64,000 nucleotides of DNA from positions 1 through 64,000 of the forward strand of contig DCHR01000011.1 of assembly GCA_002315375.1 (NCBI GenBank), read 5' to 3'. Source of the DNA: Treponema sp. UBA1747. Lineage in GTDB: Bacteria; Spirochaetota; Spirochaetia; Treponematales; Treponemataceae. Below the pieces are notes generated by a model, which worked only from the letters and a program-made list of their open reading frames with translations, was not told the DNA's origin and did not search any database. Below are positions 31,544-40,521 of this stretch, piece after piece. How positions within the stretch are numbered: position 1 is the first letter of the stretch; each line of letters begins with the position of its first letter. A program made the translations under genes and the position numbers.

Positions 31544-32221
31544 CTAATCGGCAAAGTAATCAGGGTGTGTTTTTCTGATTGCTTTTTCATCAACATAAAG
31601 ATGATTCAGATGATTAACAAGAACTTTGGTGGCTGCATCGGCATCTTTTGCTTTAACGGCTGCCAGAAGAGCTTTGTGGTCTTCGATGATACGTGCAGTT
31701 GTACCTGTTTCCAGAGTAAGTTCCCTTAAACGGTCAAAATGAATGTTCATAAGGCGTACCATGTAGAGGCACTGCATTTTATCGGTAATTTCGTAGAATT
31801 TTTCGTGAAAACGGTTGTCCAGGTCAAAGATTTTTGCGTAGTTGTCAGAACTTTTATAGAAATCCTGAAGAATGACATTTTCATCGAGAGCTTCAATGTC
31901 TTTTTCTGTTGCAAGACGGCAGGCTTCTCTTGTAACGGCAGATTCAACGGTAAGGCGCATAAAAATTGCTTCATTTACAAGTTTCATATCTATGAGTGAA
32001 ACCCGGCAGCCTTTTTGAGGAAGAATTTCCACGATTTTAGTTCTGGAAAGTTCCTGGAGAGCTTCATGTACAGGAGTGCGAGAAATATTCAGTTCTTCAG
32101 CAATATCCTGTTCGCTGATCATAATTCCAGGTTTGATTTCAAGGTTAATAATATTTTCTTTGATGACGCGGAATGCGTAATCACGGTTAGATTCATTTTT
32201 TAGTTTTTCAACATTAATCAT
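31544..32221 (-). CDS. GntR-family regulator, FadR/FCD subfamily
   Basis: 225 aa. The N-terminal winged helix-turn-helix (about 10-75; EQDIAEELNISRTPVHEALQEL) is joined to an all-helical FCD ligand domain (about 80-215) with metal-ligand-type residues in LDNRFHEKFYE and the C-terminal DHKALLAAVKAKDADAATKVLVNHL. FCD regulators commonly respond to sugar acids such as uronates or gluconate. It is divergent from the Lpl-type importer, which it probably controls together with itself. The promoter ends 6 nt before the ATG with no SD, so the mRNA should be leaderless. Confidence 0.9.
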   Translation of the reverse strand: MINVEKLKNESNRDYAFRVIKENIINLEIKPGIMISEQDIAEELNISRTPVHEALQELSRTKIVEILPQKGCRVSLIDMKLVNEAIFMRLTVESAVTREACRLATEKDIEALDENVILQDFYKSSDNYAKIFDLDNRFHEKFYEITDKMQCLYMVRLMNIHFDRLRELTLETGTTARIIEDHKALLAAVKAKDADAATKVLVNHLNHLYVDEKAIRKTHPDYFAD

Positions 32222-32227
32222 ACTAGA

Positions 32228-32256
32228 ATACTAATACTTAAACAGTTTAGGGTCAA
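32228..32256 (-). promoter_or_regulatory. Promoter of gntR, leaderless, with repeated TAGTAT
   Basis: On the minus strand: TTGACC (32256-32251), 17 nt, TAGTAT (32233-32228), 6 nt, ATG. TAGTAT recurs 8 nt downstream, overlapping the start codon, and resembles half-sites at the divergent promoter, suggesting autoregulation. Confidence 0.65.
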
Positions 32257-32324
32257 ATCAATTGATTGGGGTATAGTTAAATGTGGGGGAAATACCCCAG
32301 TTTGAAAAATTACTACGAATTTGT

Positions 32325-32352
32325 TTGACCATAGCAAAATGTGATGTATACT
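32325..32352 (+). promoter_or_regulatory. Promoter of the sugar importer, with operator-like sequence
   Basis: TTGACC (32325-32330), 16-nt spacer, TATACT (32347-32352). The palindrome TACTAGTA (32365-32372) lies just before the start codon, and TATACTAG overlaps the -10; both contain the ATACTA/TAGTAT half-site also found at the gntR start. Confidence 0.65.
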
Positions 32353-32371
32353 AGAGTTGAGGTCTACTAGT

Positions 32372-33286
32372 ATGGAAGTATACAAGTTTAAAAAACATAT
32401 GAAAAGAAACTGGCAGTATTACCTGTTGATGCTGATTCCAATTCTTTATTACATCATTTTCAGATATATTCCAATGGCAGGGAATATAATCGCTTTTCGC
32501 CGTTACCGTGCCGGACATAGTATTTTTGGTGATGAGTGGAGTGGACTAAAATACTTCAAACAATTTATCGGTGACAAGACTTTCTGGCGTGCCTTCAGAA
32601 ATACTCTTACTCTCAATGTTTTCTATCTTCTGTTCAGATTCCCTTTGACTTTGATTTTTGCTCTTCTTTTGAACGAAATCAAAAATATTCACTGGAAAAA
32701 GTTCGTGCAGACTGTTTCTTATCTTCCGCACTTTATTTCCATGGTTATTGTAACCGGAATGATTCGTGAACTTCTTTCTACAAATGGTCCGATTAATGCA
32801 TTGATCAGTTCAATGACCGGAACAACAATTTCCTTTATTGCTCTTCCTCAGTGGTTTACAACAATTTTCGTTACTTCAGGGGTATGGCAGAGCCTTGGAT
32901 GGGGAACAATTCTTTATCTGGCAGCAATGGCAAATATTAATCCTTCTCTTTATGAAGCCGCTGCAGTAGACGGAGCAAATCATTTCCAGCGTGTAATTCA
33001 CGTTACTATTCCATCTATTCTTCCTACAATTACAACTCTTCTTATTCTGGATATTGGTGGTCTTGTTGGTTCTGGTGGTGCCTTTGAAAAGGTTTTCCTT
33101 CTCTATAATCCAATGACTTATGAGAAGGCCGATATCATTTCGACCTTTGTATTCAGACTTGGTTTGGGTTCCGGAAACTACAGTTATGCAACTGCCGTTG
33201 GTCTTTTTGAAAGTATTTTGAATTTGATTCTGCTGACTATTGCAAATCAGACATCAAAGAAAGTTTCCGGTGCAGGACTTTGGTAG
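32372..33286 (+). CDS. Sugar ABC transporter permease, LplB type
   Basis: 304 aa with six hydrophobic helices. The opening KRNWQYYLLMLIPILYYIIFRYIPMAGNIIAFRRY is typical of LplB/YtcP-partner permeases of oligosaccharide importers. The EAA loop YEAAAVDGANHFQRVIHVTIPSI (about 205-227) contacts the ATPase. The start is placed at 32372 (MEVYKFKK) with GAGG upstream; the frame extends to 32357, too close to the -10. The operon encodes two permeases and a binding protein but no ATPase, which is usual for this class sharing an MsmX-type ATPase. Confidence 0.9.
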   Translation: MEVYKFKKHMKRNWQYYLLMLIPILYYIIFRYIPMAGNIIAFRRYRAGHSIFGDEWSGLKYFKQFIGDKTFWRAFRNTLTLNVFYLLFRFPLTLIFALLLNEIKNIHWKKFVQTVSYLPHFISMVIVTGMIRELLSTNGPINALISSMTGTTISFIALPQWFTTIFVTSGVWQSLGWGTILYLAAMANINPSLYEAAAVDGANHFQRVIHVTIPSILPTITTLLILDIGGLVGSGGAFEKVFLLYNPMTYEKADIISTFVFRLGLGSGNYSYATAVGLFESILNLILLTIANQTSKKVSGAGLW

Positions 33287-33296
33287 GAGGCAGATT

Positions 33297-34193
33297 ATGA
33301 CAAAAGAAAATAAAGGTATCAAAGTTAGAGAGTCAGCCGGATATACGGTCTTCAAGTGGGTAAATACCATCATAATGATTCTGGTTTGTATTGTTACCTT
33401 ATATCCGTTCCTGTATCTGGTTGCACAGTCTTTTTCATCAGAGCAAGCAATTATGATGGGAAAGGTAAAACTTCTTCCTGTTGATTTTAATGTGGCCACT
33501 TACGTTTCCGTTTTGAAGAAAGGTGAGTTCATGCACAGCTACGGAAATACTGTGATTTATTCTGTACTGGGAACTGTTCTTTCAGTTTTCTTAGGCTGCT
33601 GTCTGGCTTATCCTCTTTCAAAGAAGCATCTGAAGGCAAACAGGTTTTTGTTTCCGTTCATCATTTTTACAATGTATTTTGGCGGCGGCTTGATTCCGAA
33701 CTATATTCTTATGAGACGTCTTCATCTTATAAATACTGTAGCTGGATTTATTATGCCTAGTCTTATCAGTACTTATTACATTATTCTGATGCGTTCTTTC
33801 TTTGCAGGTACTCCGAAGGAACTGGAGGAAGCAGGGGAAATTGACGGACTTACACCAATCGGTCTTCTTTTCAGAGTGGTTCTTCCTCTCTCTATGCCGA
33901 TTATCGCCACAATGATTCTTTTTAATGCGGTTGGTTACTGGAATAACTGGTACAACTCTTTCCTTTACCTTGATAAAAAGGAAATGTGGCCTGTTGCTTA
34001 TTATTTGAGAACAATTATAACAGGTGCTTCAACTTCTGCTGATCCTGGAGAAGCAAGTGCCGAAAAAATGCAGATTGCTGCAAATATCAAATCATGTTCC
34101 ATGGTTTTAATGGCTTTCCCAATCATCTGTGTATACCCGTTTGTTCAGAAGTATTACGTGCAGGGTATGATGCTTGGCGGCGTTAAAGAATAA
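33297..34193 (+). CDS. Sugar ABC transporter permease, LplC/YtcP type
   Basis: 298 aa, six predicted helices, with the EAA motif EEAGEIDGLTPIGLLFRVVLPLSMP (about 178-202) and the PxFGGGLIPNYIL segment characteristic of this permease type. It pairs with the upstream permease. The start at 33297 is chosen for the TAGGAGG SD 10 nt after the previous stop; the longer frame would overlap the first permease. Confidence 0.9.
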   Translation: MTKENKGIKVRESAGYTVFKWVNTIIMILVCIVTLYPFLYLVAQSFSSEQAIMMGKVKLLPVDFNVATYVSVLKKGEFMHSYGNTVIYSVLGTVLSVFLGCCLAYPLSKKHLKANRFLFPFIIFTMYFGGGLIPNYILMRRLHLINTVAGFIMPSLISTYYIILMRSFFAGTPKELEEAGEIDGLTPIGLLFRVVLPLSMPIIATMILFNAVGYWNNWYNSFLYLDKKEMWPVAYYLRTIITGASTSADPGEASAEKMQIAANIKSCSMVLMAFPIICVYPFVQKYYVQGMMLGGVKE

Positions 34194-34226
34194 ATTAAAA
34201 AAATAGTTTTAGGAGGAAAAAAAACT

Positions 34227-35927
34227 ATGAAAAAAGTAATTACAACATTAGTTGCAATCACATGTTTGTCTTCTCTTTTTATTTCCTGCGGAAATAAGAA
34301 GGCTGATACTAAAGCAGCTTCTGGAGAAGCTAAGGGTTACTCTTATGGGGAAGAAGTAACATTCCATTCTGATGAACCAGTTACTTATTCAATTTCTTTC
34401 AGTGACGCTTCATGGTATGCAAAACAGGATACCTGGGAAAGTGAAGGTATTTTCAAGAAAATTGAAGAAAAGACAAATGTTCATCTGGATATCACTTCTT
34501 ATGACTCTGGTGACTATGGGCAGAAAGTTAACCTGGCAATCAACTCTGGTTCTGCTACATACATCATTCCAAAAATTTATTCGGAAGATCAGTATGTTGC
34601 AGGTGGCGGTGTTGTAGCTGTTTCTGATTACACTAAGTACATGCCAAACTTCACTGCATTCGTAGAAAAATACAAGATGGAACCGGATCTGGATACAATT
34701 CGCCAGAGCGACGGAAAATTCTATCGTCTTCCTGGTCTGCATCAGGCTGCTCTTCAGGACTACACAATTATGGTTCGTGAAGACATTTTCGAAGCTGCAG
34801 GATACAACATCCGTGAAATTGAAAAAGACTGGACATGGGAAACTCTTCACGATGTTCTGGTTGGTGTAAAAAAATACATGGTTGCAAATGGCCTTTGTTC
34901 AGAAAAAGACTACATCTGGTCTGACCTGTGGTGTGGTGAATCAGGAAAAGGATCTGGTGGTAACCTCCTTAAACTGATGGGAACTTCATACGGTGTTCTT
35001 TCCGGATGGGCAATTGAAGGTTCTAACGGTGGTATCAAATTCGATCAGAACAAAAAAGAATTCTATTCTTCTTCTGTAAGTGATGACTTCAAAAAATTCA
35101 TGAAAGTTGCAAACAGCTTCGTAAAAGACGGACTTCTGGATCCTGAATCATTCACACAGTCTGATGATGTTGCAAACAACAAATTCTACAACGGAAAAAC
35201 AGTTATCAAATCAACAAACCGCTCAACAATGTCTAACGATATTGCAAGTCTGGCAAAAATCACACCGGAAGGTAAAATCTACGTAACAGCATATCCTTCA
35301 GGAACAAACAAGAACCTGGCAGAAACATCACGTCTTGAATGTGGTGTTATGCTTTCTACAAAAGCTCTTGAAGAACTTGGCGAAGAAAACTTCATTAAAT
35401 TGGTTCGCTTTGTTGACTGGATGTTCTACTCAAGAGAAGCTTACACACTGTGTAAGTGGGGTGTTGAAGGGGAAACATGGCACTATGTTGATGTAGATGG
35501 AATGAAAATCAAACAGCTTCTTCCAGGGTACAAATGTGGTGGTCTTGGTATTGGCGGTTCTGATACTGATGTTGATATCCGCCTCAAATGGGGATATGCA
35601 GGTGGTAACTACTTCTACGGACATGCAACAGCTGATTCAACAGATAACTTTACTCCAATGGTACAGGATCTCTATGCACGTTATGCAAAATACAAGACAG
35701 TTGCAACTGTTGATCCAAAAGCAAAACCAACAGAAGATGAACGTGAACAGCTGAACCTGTGGGCAGTTCCACTTGTTGACAACATCAACGCATGGACACT
35801 TAAATTCGTAACAGGTCAGAAAGATATTGATGCTGACTGGAATGAATATATCAGCTCTTGTAAGAACCTGAATGTTGAAAAAATCGTAAAACTTACAAAC
35901 GAAATCTACGCAAAACAGTCTAAATAA
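34227..35927 (+). CDS. Extracellular solute-binding lipoprotein of the sugar importer
   Basis: 566 aa. The lipoprotein signal ends in LFISC (Cys about 20), so the protein is tethered on the outer face of the inner membrane or the cell surface. The mature part has the two-lobe pattern of large oligosaccharide-binding proteins of the LplA/YtcQ class. AGGAGG precedes the start. The ligand is unknown; together with an FCD regulator and an apparently cytoplasmic GH115 elsewhere in the window, a uronate-decorated xylo-oligosaccharide is a reasonable guess. Codon use is biased towards AAC, TTC and TAC, suggesting high expression. A terminator follows. Confidence 0.88.
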   Translation: MKKVITTLVAITCLSSLFISCGNKKADTKAASGEAKGYSYGEEVTFHSDEPVTYSISFSDASWYAKQDTWESEGIFKKIEEKTNVHLDITSYDSGDYGQKVNLAINSGSATYIIPKIYSEDQYVAGGGVVAVSDYTKYMPNFTAFVEKYKMEPDLDTIRQSDGKFYRLPGLHQAALQDYTIMVREDIFEAAGYNIREIEKDWTWETLHDVLVGVKKYMVANGLCSEKDYIWSDLWCGESGKGSGGNLLKLMGTSYGVLSGWAIEGSNGGIKFDQNKKEFYSSSVSDDFKKFMKVANSFVKDGLLDPESFTQSDDVANNKFYNGKTVIKSTNRSTMSNDIASLAKITPEGKIYVTAYPSGTNKNLAETSRLECGVMLSTKALEELGEENFIKLVRFVDWMFYSREAYTLCKWGVEGETWHYVDVDGMKIKQLLPGYKCGGLGIGGSDTDVDIRLKWGYAGGNYFYGHATADSTDNFTPMVQDLYARYAKYKTVATVDPKAKPTEDEREQLNLWAVPLVDNINAWTLKFVTGQKDIDADWNEYISSCKNLNVEKIVKLTNEIYAKQSK

Positions 35928-35973
35928 AATTTTTTCATAACAACTCCATCCATCACAGATTAAAAAAATCTGG

Positions 35974-36007
35974 GCGCACCTTAGAAATAGGGTGCGCTTT
36001 TTTTTTA
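35974..36007 (+). terminator. Terminator of the sugar importer operon
   Basis: GCGCACC (35974-35980) pairs with GGTGCGC (35991-35997), followed by nine or more Ts. Confidence 0.9.
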
Positions 36008-36046
36008 CCTTTTTTTCAAAAAACTGATTATCGGCATAAAAAGTGG

Positions 36047-36074
36047 TTGACATTAGCAAATTTTCATATAAAAT
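36047..36074 (+). promoter_or_regulatory. Promoter of the division (dcw) cluster
   Basis: A perfect -35 TTGACA (36047-36052), 16-nt spacer and TAAAAT (36069-36074). Transcription would begin near 36081, at the first MraZ box. Confidence 0.75.
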
Positions 36075-36082
36075 GTAGATAA

Positions 36083-36117
36083 GTGGGAAAAAGTGGTAAA
36101 AAGTGGTAGAAAGTGGA
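36083..36117 (+). promoter_or_regulatory. MraZ operator: four GTGG boxes at 10-nt spacing
   Basis: GTGGG (36083), GTGGT (36093), GTGGT (36103) and GTGGA (36113) are in phase at exactly 10 nt, separated by A-rich spacers. MraZ is known to bind tandem TGGGN-type boxes with 5-6 nt between them upstream of its own gene. The array lies at the predicted start of transcription, directly before mraZ. Confidence 0.85.
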
Positions 36118-36118
36118 A

Positions 36119-36565
36119 ATGAAACTGCTGACAGGTGAGTACAACAATACTTTGGATGAAAAGGGAAGACTCTCTTTTCCTGCCAAGTTGCGTACAGAAT
36201 TAAATGAAAATGTACTCATCGTGACCCGCAGCTATCTGGATCACTGTCTCCAGCTTTTTACTGCTGAAGAATGGGAACAACTTAAAACACGGATTATGGC
36301 TTCTGTTTCTCCTTTCAGTAAGGAAAATATGAATGTGGTAAGACGATTTATTGCACCGGCACAGGCTGTAGAGTTTGATAAAGCTGGTCGCCTTTCAATC
36401 CCGCAGAGTCTGCGTGAATACGCCGGACTTTCTAAAGACTGTACAATCCTTGGAGTAGACAAATTCATGGAAGTATGGGATTCAGAAAAGTACCGCGAGT
36501 ACCTGGCTTCAACTGAGGATCAGTTCCAGGACGTTGCAGATGATCTTAGAAACATTAGTTTCTAA
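36119..36565 (+). CDS. mraZ: Transcriptional regulator / cell-division protein MraZ
   Basis: 148 aa, two SpoVT/AbrB-like repeats: GEYNNTLDEKGRLSFPAKLR (about 5-24) and AVEFDKAGRLSIPQSLREYAGL (about 82-103). It represses the division operon by binding the GTGG boxes just upstream. A GTG at 36113 is possible, but it is part of box 4; ATG 36119 gives the normal N-terminus. It is the first gene of the cluster. Confidence 0.95.
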   Translation: MKLLTGEYNNTLDEKGRLSFPAKLRTELNENVLIVTRSYLDHCLQLFTAEEWEQLKTRIMASVSPFSKENMNVVRRFIAPAQAVEFDKAGRLSIPQSLREYAGLSKDCTILGVDKFMEVWDSEKYREYLASTEDQFQDVADDLRNISF

Positions 36566-36584
36566 TTGTGGGAAGTAAAAAAGG

Positions 36585-37571
36585 GTGGAAATCGTACATA
36601 CTCCGGTTTTGTTGAATGAATGTCTCTCGTATCTTTCTCCTGTCGGAGAACCTTTCGAAGCTCATGCCCTGATGGTAGACTCAACTCTTGGTGAGGGTGG
36701 TCATACCAGTAATTTCCTTTCAAAATTTCCAACTCTGTCTGTTATTGGTCTTGATGCAGATAAAGTAATTCAGGCCCGTGCCAAAGAGCGTCTTGCGACC
36801 TTTGGTGACAGGATGAATTTTTTTAACGGAAATTTCAGCGATTTTTATGCTGATGCAAAGGAAAGACAAGTATGCCCGGATATCATTTTATTTGATCTGG
36901 GAATATCCGTTTTTCATTATGAAAAATCCGGGAGGGGATTTTCTTTCAGATATGATGAAGAACTGGATATGCGTATAAATCCAGCCGTTGGGGAATCGGC
37001 TGCTGACTTAGTAAATAATCTGCCGGAAGAAAAGCTGGCTGATTTGATTTATCTCTACGGCGAAGAAAAACTTAGTCGCAGAATTGCCCGTGCAATTTGT
37101 GAAGCAAGACAGGGTGGGAAAATTTCTTCTTCCAAAGCACTGGGTGATATTATCTGGAACTGTGTTCCGGCAAATTACCGTTACGGTAATATTCATCCGG
37201 CAACACGTACATTCCAGGCATTGCGCATTGCGGTAAACGGGGAACTTACAAGATTACCAAAGGCTTTGCACAATGCCTTTAATTGTCTGAATGCGGGTGG
37301 AAAGATGGGAGTAATCACTTTCCACTCGCTGGAGGACCGCATTGTTAAGAATTACTTCAGAAATCTGGGCAAGCAGTGTGTTTGTCCTCCTGAACGCGCA
37401 ATGTGTACTTGTGGTGGCAAGCAGTGTGCTGAGATTCTGACAAGGAAACCTGTGGGACCAACAGAGGAAGAAGTGAAGCTGAATTCTCCATCCCGCAGTG
37501 CAAAATTGCGCGTAGTAAGAAAAATCTGCGATGCAAGTGATGAACGGTTAATCGGGCTGGAGAAAGATTAA
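36585..37571 (+). CDS. rsmH: 16S rRNA m4C1402 methyltransferase RsmH (MraW)
   Basis: 328 aa. It methylates N4 of C1402 in 16S rRNA. HTPVLLNECLSYL, STLGEGGHTSNFL (SAM loop, about 33-45), the HPATRTFQALRIAVN motif (about 205-219) and FHSLEDRIVKNYFR (about 245-258) are all family hallmarks. A GTG start is used, as no ATG fits the conserved N-terminus. The stop overlaps the ftsL-like ATG by one base. Confidence 0.95.
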   Translation: MEIVHTPVLLNECLSYLSPVGEPFEAHALMVDSTLGEGGHTSNFLSKFPTLSVIGLDADKVIQARAKERLATFGDRMNFFNGNFSDFYADAKERQVCPDIILFDLGISVFHYEKSGRGFSFRYDEELDMRINPAVGESAADLVNNLPEEKLADLIYLYGEEKLSRRIARAICEARQGGKISSSKALGDIIWNCVPANYRYGNIHPATRTFQALRIAVNGELTRLPKALHNAFNCLNAGGKMGVITFHSLEDRIVKNYFRNLGKQCVCPPERAMCTCGGKQCAEILTRKPVGPTEEEVKLNSPSRSAKLRVVRKICDASDERLIGLEKD

Positions 37572-37882
37572 TGAAAGAGAAAACAAAGTACACATGGCTT
37601 ACTATTCTTGGAGTTTTTCTTGCAGCTGCAATTCCTGTTGTTCTGATTCTTTATGGGTTTCAGGCTAAAAAATACATGGATTTATCCCGTGAAGTAACAA
37701 GACTTGAGCAGAAACAGGAAAAATTAATAGAAGAAAATAAAAAACTGGTGAGTGATATCAGCGTTCTTTCAAGTTCAACAAGGATTGAAAGAATTGCTGT
37801 TGAAGAACTGGGAATGCATAAAGCAGAGAGTGCAGATATTGTGAGAGTGGACATGAAAGGAAATAAAAATGAGCAGCAGTAA
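37571..37882 (+). CDS. ftsL: FtsL-like division protein
   Basis: 103 aa: short cytoplasmic start, one membrane helix (about 9-29), then a periplasmic coiled coil (LSREVTRLEQKQEKLIEENKKLVSDI) and the end motif RIERIAVEELGMHKA. This is the topology of FtsL, which acts with FtsQ/DivIB at the septum. Position between rsmH and murF supports the call. It overlaps murF by 14 nt. Confidence 0.8.
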   Translation: MKEKTKYTWLTILGVFLAAAIPVVLILYGFQAKKYMDLSREVTRLEQKQEKLIEENKKLVSDISVLSSSTRIERIAVEELGMHKAESADIVRVDMKGNKNEQQ

Positions 37883-39302
37883 TTGCAGTATTAAAAGCTT
37901 GATGTCTCTTAATGAACTTCTGGATGCAACAAGGGGAACTCTTGTTGGGAATCCGGAAGATTTTGCATTTAACTCTGTAGCTACTGATTCCAGAAATGTA
38001 AAATGTGGGACTCTCTTTGTTCCTCTCGTAGGCGAATTTCAGGACGGACATAAATATGTTCCACAGTCAGTAGAAGCCGGTGCCTCAGTAGTGCTAATTA
38101 ATAAATCAGAATATGAAAAAAACGGAAAGATTTATGATGACCTTGCTGAAAAAGGTGCAAAAATAATCCTGGTTGAAAATACTCTTCATGGACTTCAGGA
38201 TGCTGCTGAAGGTTATGTTAAAAAATTTCCAAACCTTATCAAAGTTGCAATTACAGGATCCTGCGGGAAAACTACAACAAAAGAGATGGTTGTTTCTGTA
38301 CTGAAAGAAAAATTTAATTGTGTCTGGACACAGGGAAATTTCAACTCTGAAACAGGACTTCCTCTTTCAGTTTTCAATATCAGAGAAGAACATGAATGCG
38401 GTATTTTTGAAATGGGAATGAACCGCGAAAATGAAATCGGTGAAATCGCAAAAGTTCTGAAACCTGAATATGCCCTTATTACTAATATCGGGACAGCACA
38501 TATAGGAATCCTGGGAAGCCGGGAAAATATTGCAAAAGAAAAGCGCAAGGTTTATGACTACATTTCTGAAAAGGGTTGTGCTTTTATTCCTGAAAATGAT
38601 GATTTTAAGGCTTTTGCAACAGAAAATGTAAAAGGTAAGGTTGTTACATTCGGAGTGGATGTTCCTGTAGAAAAAAGTGGTGCAGTTTTAGTAAAAGAAA
38701 ATGGACTTCTGGGAATAGTATTCAATCTGGATGGAACAGAAATAAATCTGCCTGTATCGGGAATGTATAATTTTCAGAATGCTCTTGGGGCAGTTGCTCT
38801 GGCAAAAGTTCTGGGAGTTACAACCAGTCAGATTAAGAAAGGACTGGAGTCTTTCAGGAATATCGGCGGCCGCATGGAAGTTTCCGAAGTAGTTCTGACA
38901 AACGGAATGAAAGTTACTCTTGTAAAAGACTGTTACAATGCAAACCCGGATTCAATGTCAAAAGCAATTGAACTTTGTGCCGGACAGAACGGAAAGAAAG
39001 TTTTTGTTCTGGGCGATATGAAAGAGCTTGGAGAAAAAGCTGTACAGGCGCATAAAGAAATAATTGAACTTGTAAAAAGTAAAAAAATTGAAAAAACAAT
39101 TTTCGTGGGATCGGACTTTGAAGCTGTATGTGACAATTCATACGGCGTATATTTCGATTCTGTAGAAAGTGATGGAATTGAAAAGGAGATTCTTGATTCA
39201 GTTTCTGAAGGTTCGGTAATTCTTTTAAAAGGTTCCAACAGTATGAAACTTGGAAATCTGCTTCCAAAAATAATTTCTGAAAGTAACGGAGTAGAGGCAT
39301 AA
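37869..39302 (+). CDS. murF: UDP-N-acetylmuramoyl-tripeptide--D-alanyl-D-alanine ligase
   Basis: 477 aa. It adds D-Ala-D-Ala to the muramyl tripeptide, the last cytoplasmic step of precursor synthesis. ATDSRNV (about 38-44), the P-loop ITGSCGKTTTKEMV (about 126-139), the FEMGMN motif and a DCYNANPDSM C-terminal segment (about 356-365) are visible. It is the only mur ligase in this cluster. The ftsW ATG overlaps the stop by one base. Confidence 0.93.
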   Translation: MSSSNCSIKSLMSLNELLDATRGTLVGNPEDFAFNSVATDSRNVKCGTLFVPLVGEFQDGHKYVPQSVEAGASVVLINKSEYEKNGKIYDDLAEKGAKIILVENTLHGLQDAAEGYVKKFPNLIKVAITGSCGKTTTKEMVVSVLKEKFNCVWTQGNFNSETGLPLSVFNIREEHECGIFEMGMNRENEIGEIAKVLKPEYALITNIGTAHIGILGSRENIAKEKRKVYDYISEKGCAFIPENDDFKAFATENVKGKVVTFGVDVPVEKSGAVLVKENGLLGIVFNLDGTEINLPVSGMYNFQNALGAVALAKVLGVTTSQIKKGLESFRNIGGRMEVSEVVLTNGMKVTLVKDCYNANPDSMSKAIELCAGQNGKKVFVLGDMKELGEKAVQAHKEIIELVKSKKIEKTIFVGSDFEAVCDNSYGVYFDSVESDGIEKEILDSVSEGSVILLKGSNSMKLGNLLPKIISESNGVEA

Positions 39303-40519
39303 TGCAGGATTTTGGTACTTACAATTTTAATGCAGATACTCCTCTTGAGCGCTATAAGAAAAGTGATATGGGCTTCCTTATGTCAATTATCCTGCTTTGG
39401 GGACTGGGAATCTTTACTCTGTTTTTCTGCTCCCAGAATTCCGGTGCAAGGTATTTTGATGATTCGCTGTATTATGTAAAAAGACAGTTAATCTGTTCCG
39501 GTGTTGGTTTCGCCGGAATGCTGTTCTGTGCTTTCTTTAATTTGAGACTTTTGAAAAAACTTGTTCCGGTAATTGTTGTCGTAACATTCATTATGTGTAT
39601 TCTTGTTTTTATTCCTGGAATCTCGGAAGAAAAAAATGGTGCACGAAGATGGCTTAAGATGCCTCTTAATTTTACTTTTCAGCCTTCTGAACTTGTAAAA
39701 TTTGTGATTGTTCTTTTCCTGGCAAAGGAATTTGATCACCAGGCTTCTATTGAAAATCCGGAAGAAAAATCTGTTTTGAAAAGCGTTATGGGACTTCTTC
39801 TCTTTGTAGGAATTGTTGTTTTCCAGAAAGATTTCTCTACCAGCGTTTTCATTTTCTGTCTTGGTTTCCTTATGTTTATCGTAACAGGAGCTAAAATAAG
39901 ATGGATCCTTCCTGCATCCCCACTTATTCTGGGAGCCGGAGCACTTTTCATTTGTCTTGAACCTTACCGAATGCAGCGCATTGCAGGTTTCTTCAATAAA
40001 ACTGATGGAACTTCTTCTTTTAACTATCAGACAATTAAAGCCAAACAGGCTATTTGTTCAGGCGGTTTGATTGGTAACGGAATAGGAAGTGAACTTTTCA
40101 GATTAAACTCAATTCCGGAAGTTCAGGCCGACTACATTTTTGCCGGATGGACAGAAGCTTTCGGGCTTTTAGGAGTTATCTGTTATTTTGTAATTCTGGG
40201 TGTATTTGCCTGGCGCGGTTTTAGAATTGCATCAAAATGTTCAAACAGGTTTGCTGCCTATGCAAGTTTCGGATGTGTGGCTTCGATTGTTGCACAGTCT
40301 GTTGCTAATATTGCAGTGGTATCAGGAGTGCTGCCGTCAACTGGTATTCCGCTTCCTTTCTTTTCATTGGGGGGATCTTCTATCATCGTAACCCTTACAA
40401 TGTGCGGATTTATACTGAATGCTTCCAGATGCGATGACGGCGACGGTTATTTGAATTCAGATATTAAAAAAAGTCAGAATATTAACGATTATTTAAGTAT
40501 AGAGCTAGGAGACATTTAA
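39302..40519 (+). CDS. ftsW: Septal peptidoglycan glycosyltransferase FtsW
   Basis: 405 aa, SEDS family, with about ten hydrophobic helices. FQPSELVKFVIVLFLAKEF (about 121-139), QADYIFAGWTEAFGLLG (about 275-291) and the end motif GVLPSTGIPLPFFSLGGSSII (about 341-361) are characteristic. It polymerises septal glycan with a class-B PBP, which is not encoded in this cluster. It overlaps murF by one base. Confidence 0.95.
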   Translation: MQDFGTYNFNADTPLERYKKSDMGFLMSIILLWGLGIFTLFFCSQNSGARYFDDSLYYVKRQLICSGVGFAGMLFCAFFNLRLLKKLVPVIVVVTFIMCILVFIPGISEEKNGARRWLKMPLNFTFQPSELVKFVIVLFLAKEFDHQASIENPEEKSVLKSVMGLLLFVGIVVFQKDFSTSVFIFCLGFLMFIVTGAKIRWILPASPLILGAGALFICLEPYRMQRIAGFFNKTDGTSSFNYQTIKAKQAICSGGLIGNGIGSELFRLNSIPEVQADYIFAGWTEAFGLLGVICYFVILGVFAWRGFRIASKCSNRFAAYASFGCVASIVAQSVANIAVVSGVLPSTGIPLPFFSLGGSSIIVTLTMCGFILNASRCDDGDGYLNSDIKKSQNINDYLSIELGDI

Positions 40520-40521
40520 AA

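Noticed and set aside
24073..36037. The 13-mer CTGATTATCGGCA found near 24072 and near 36024
   Set aside because: Only two copies, in unrelated positions relative to genes; I could not assign a consistent role and consider chance likely.
36083..36117. The GTGG array read as a short tandem repeat or CRISPR-like array
   Set aside because: The 10-nt period with GTGG cores directly before mraZ is explained by the known MraZ operator.
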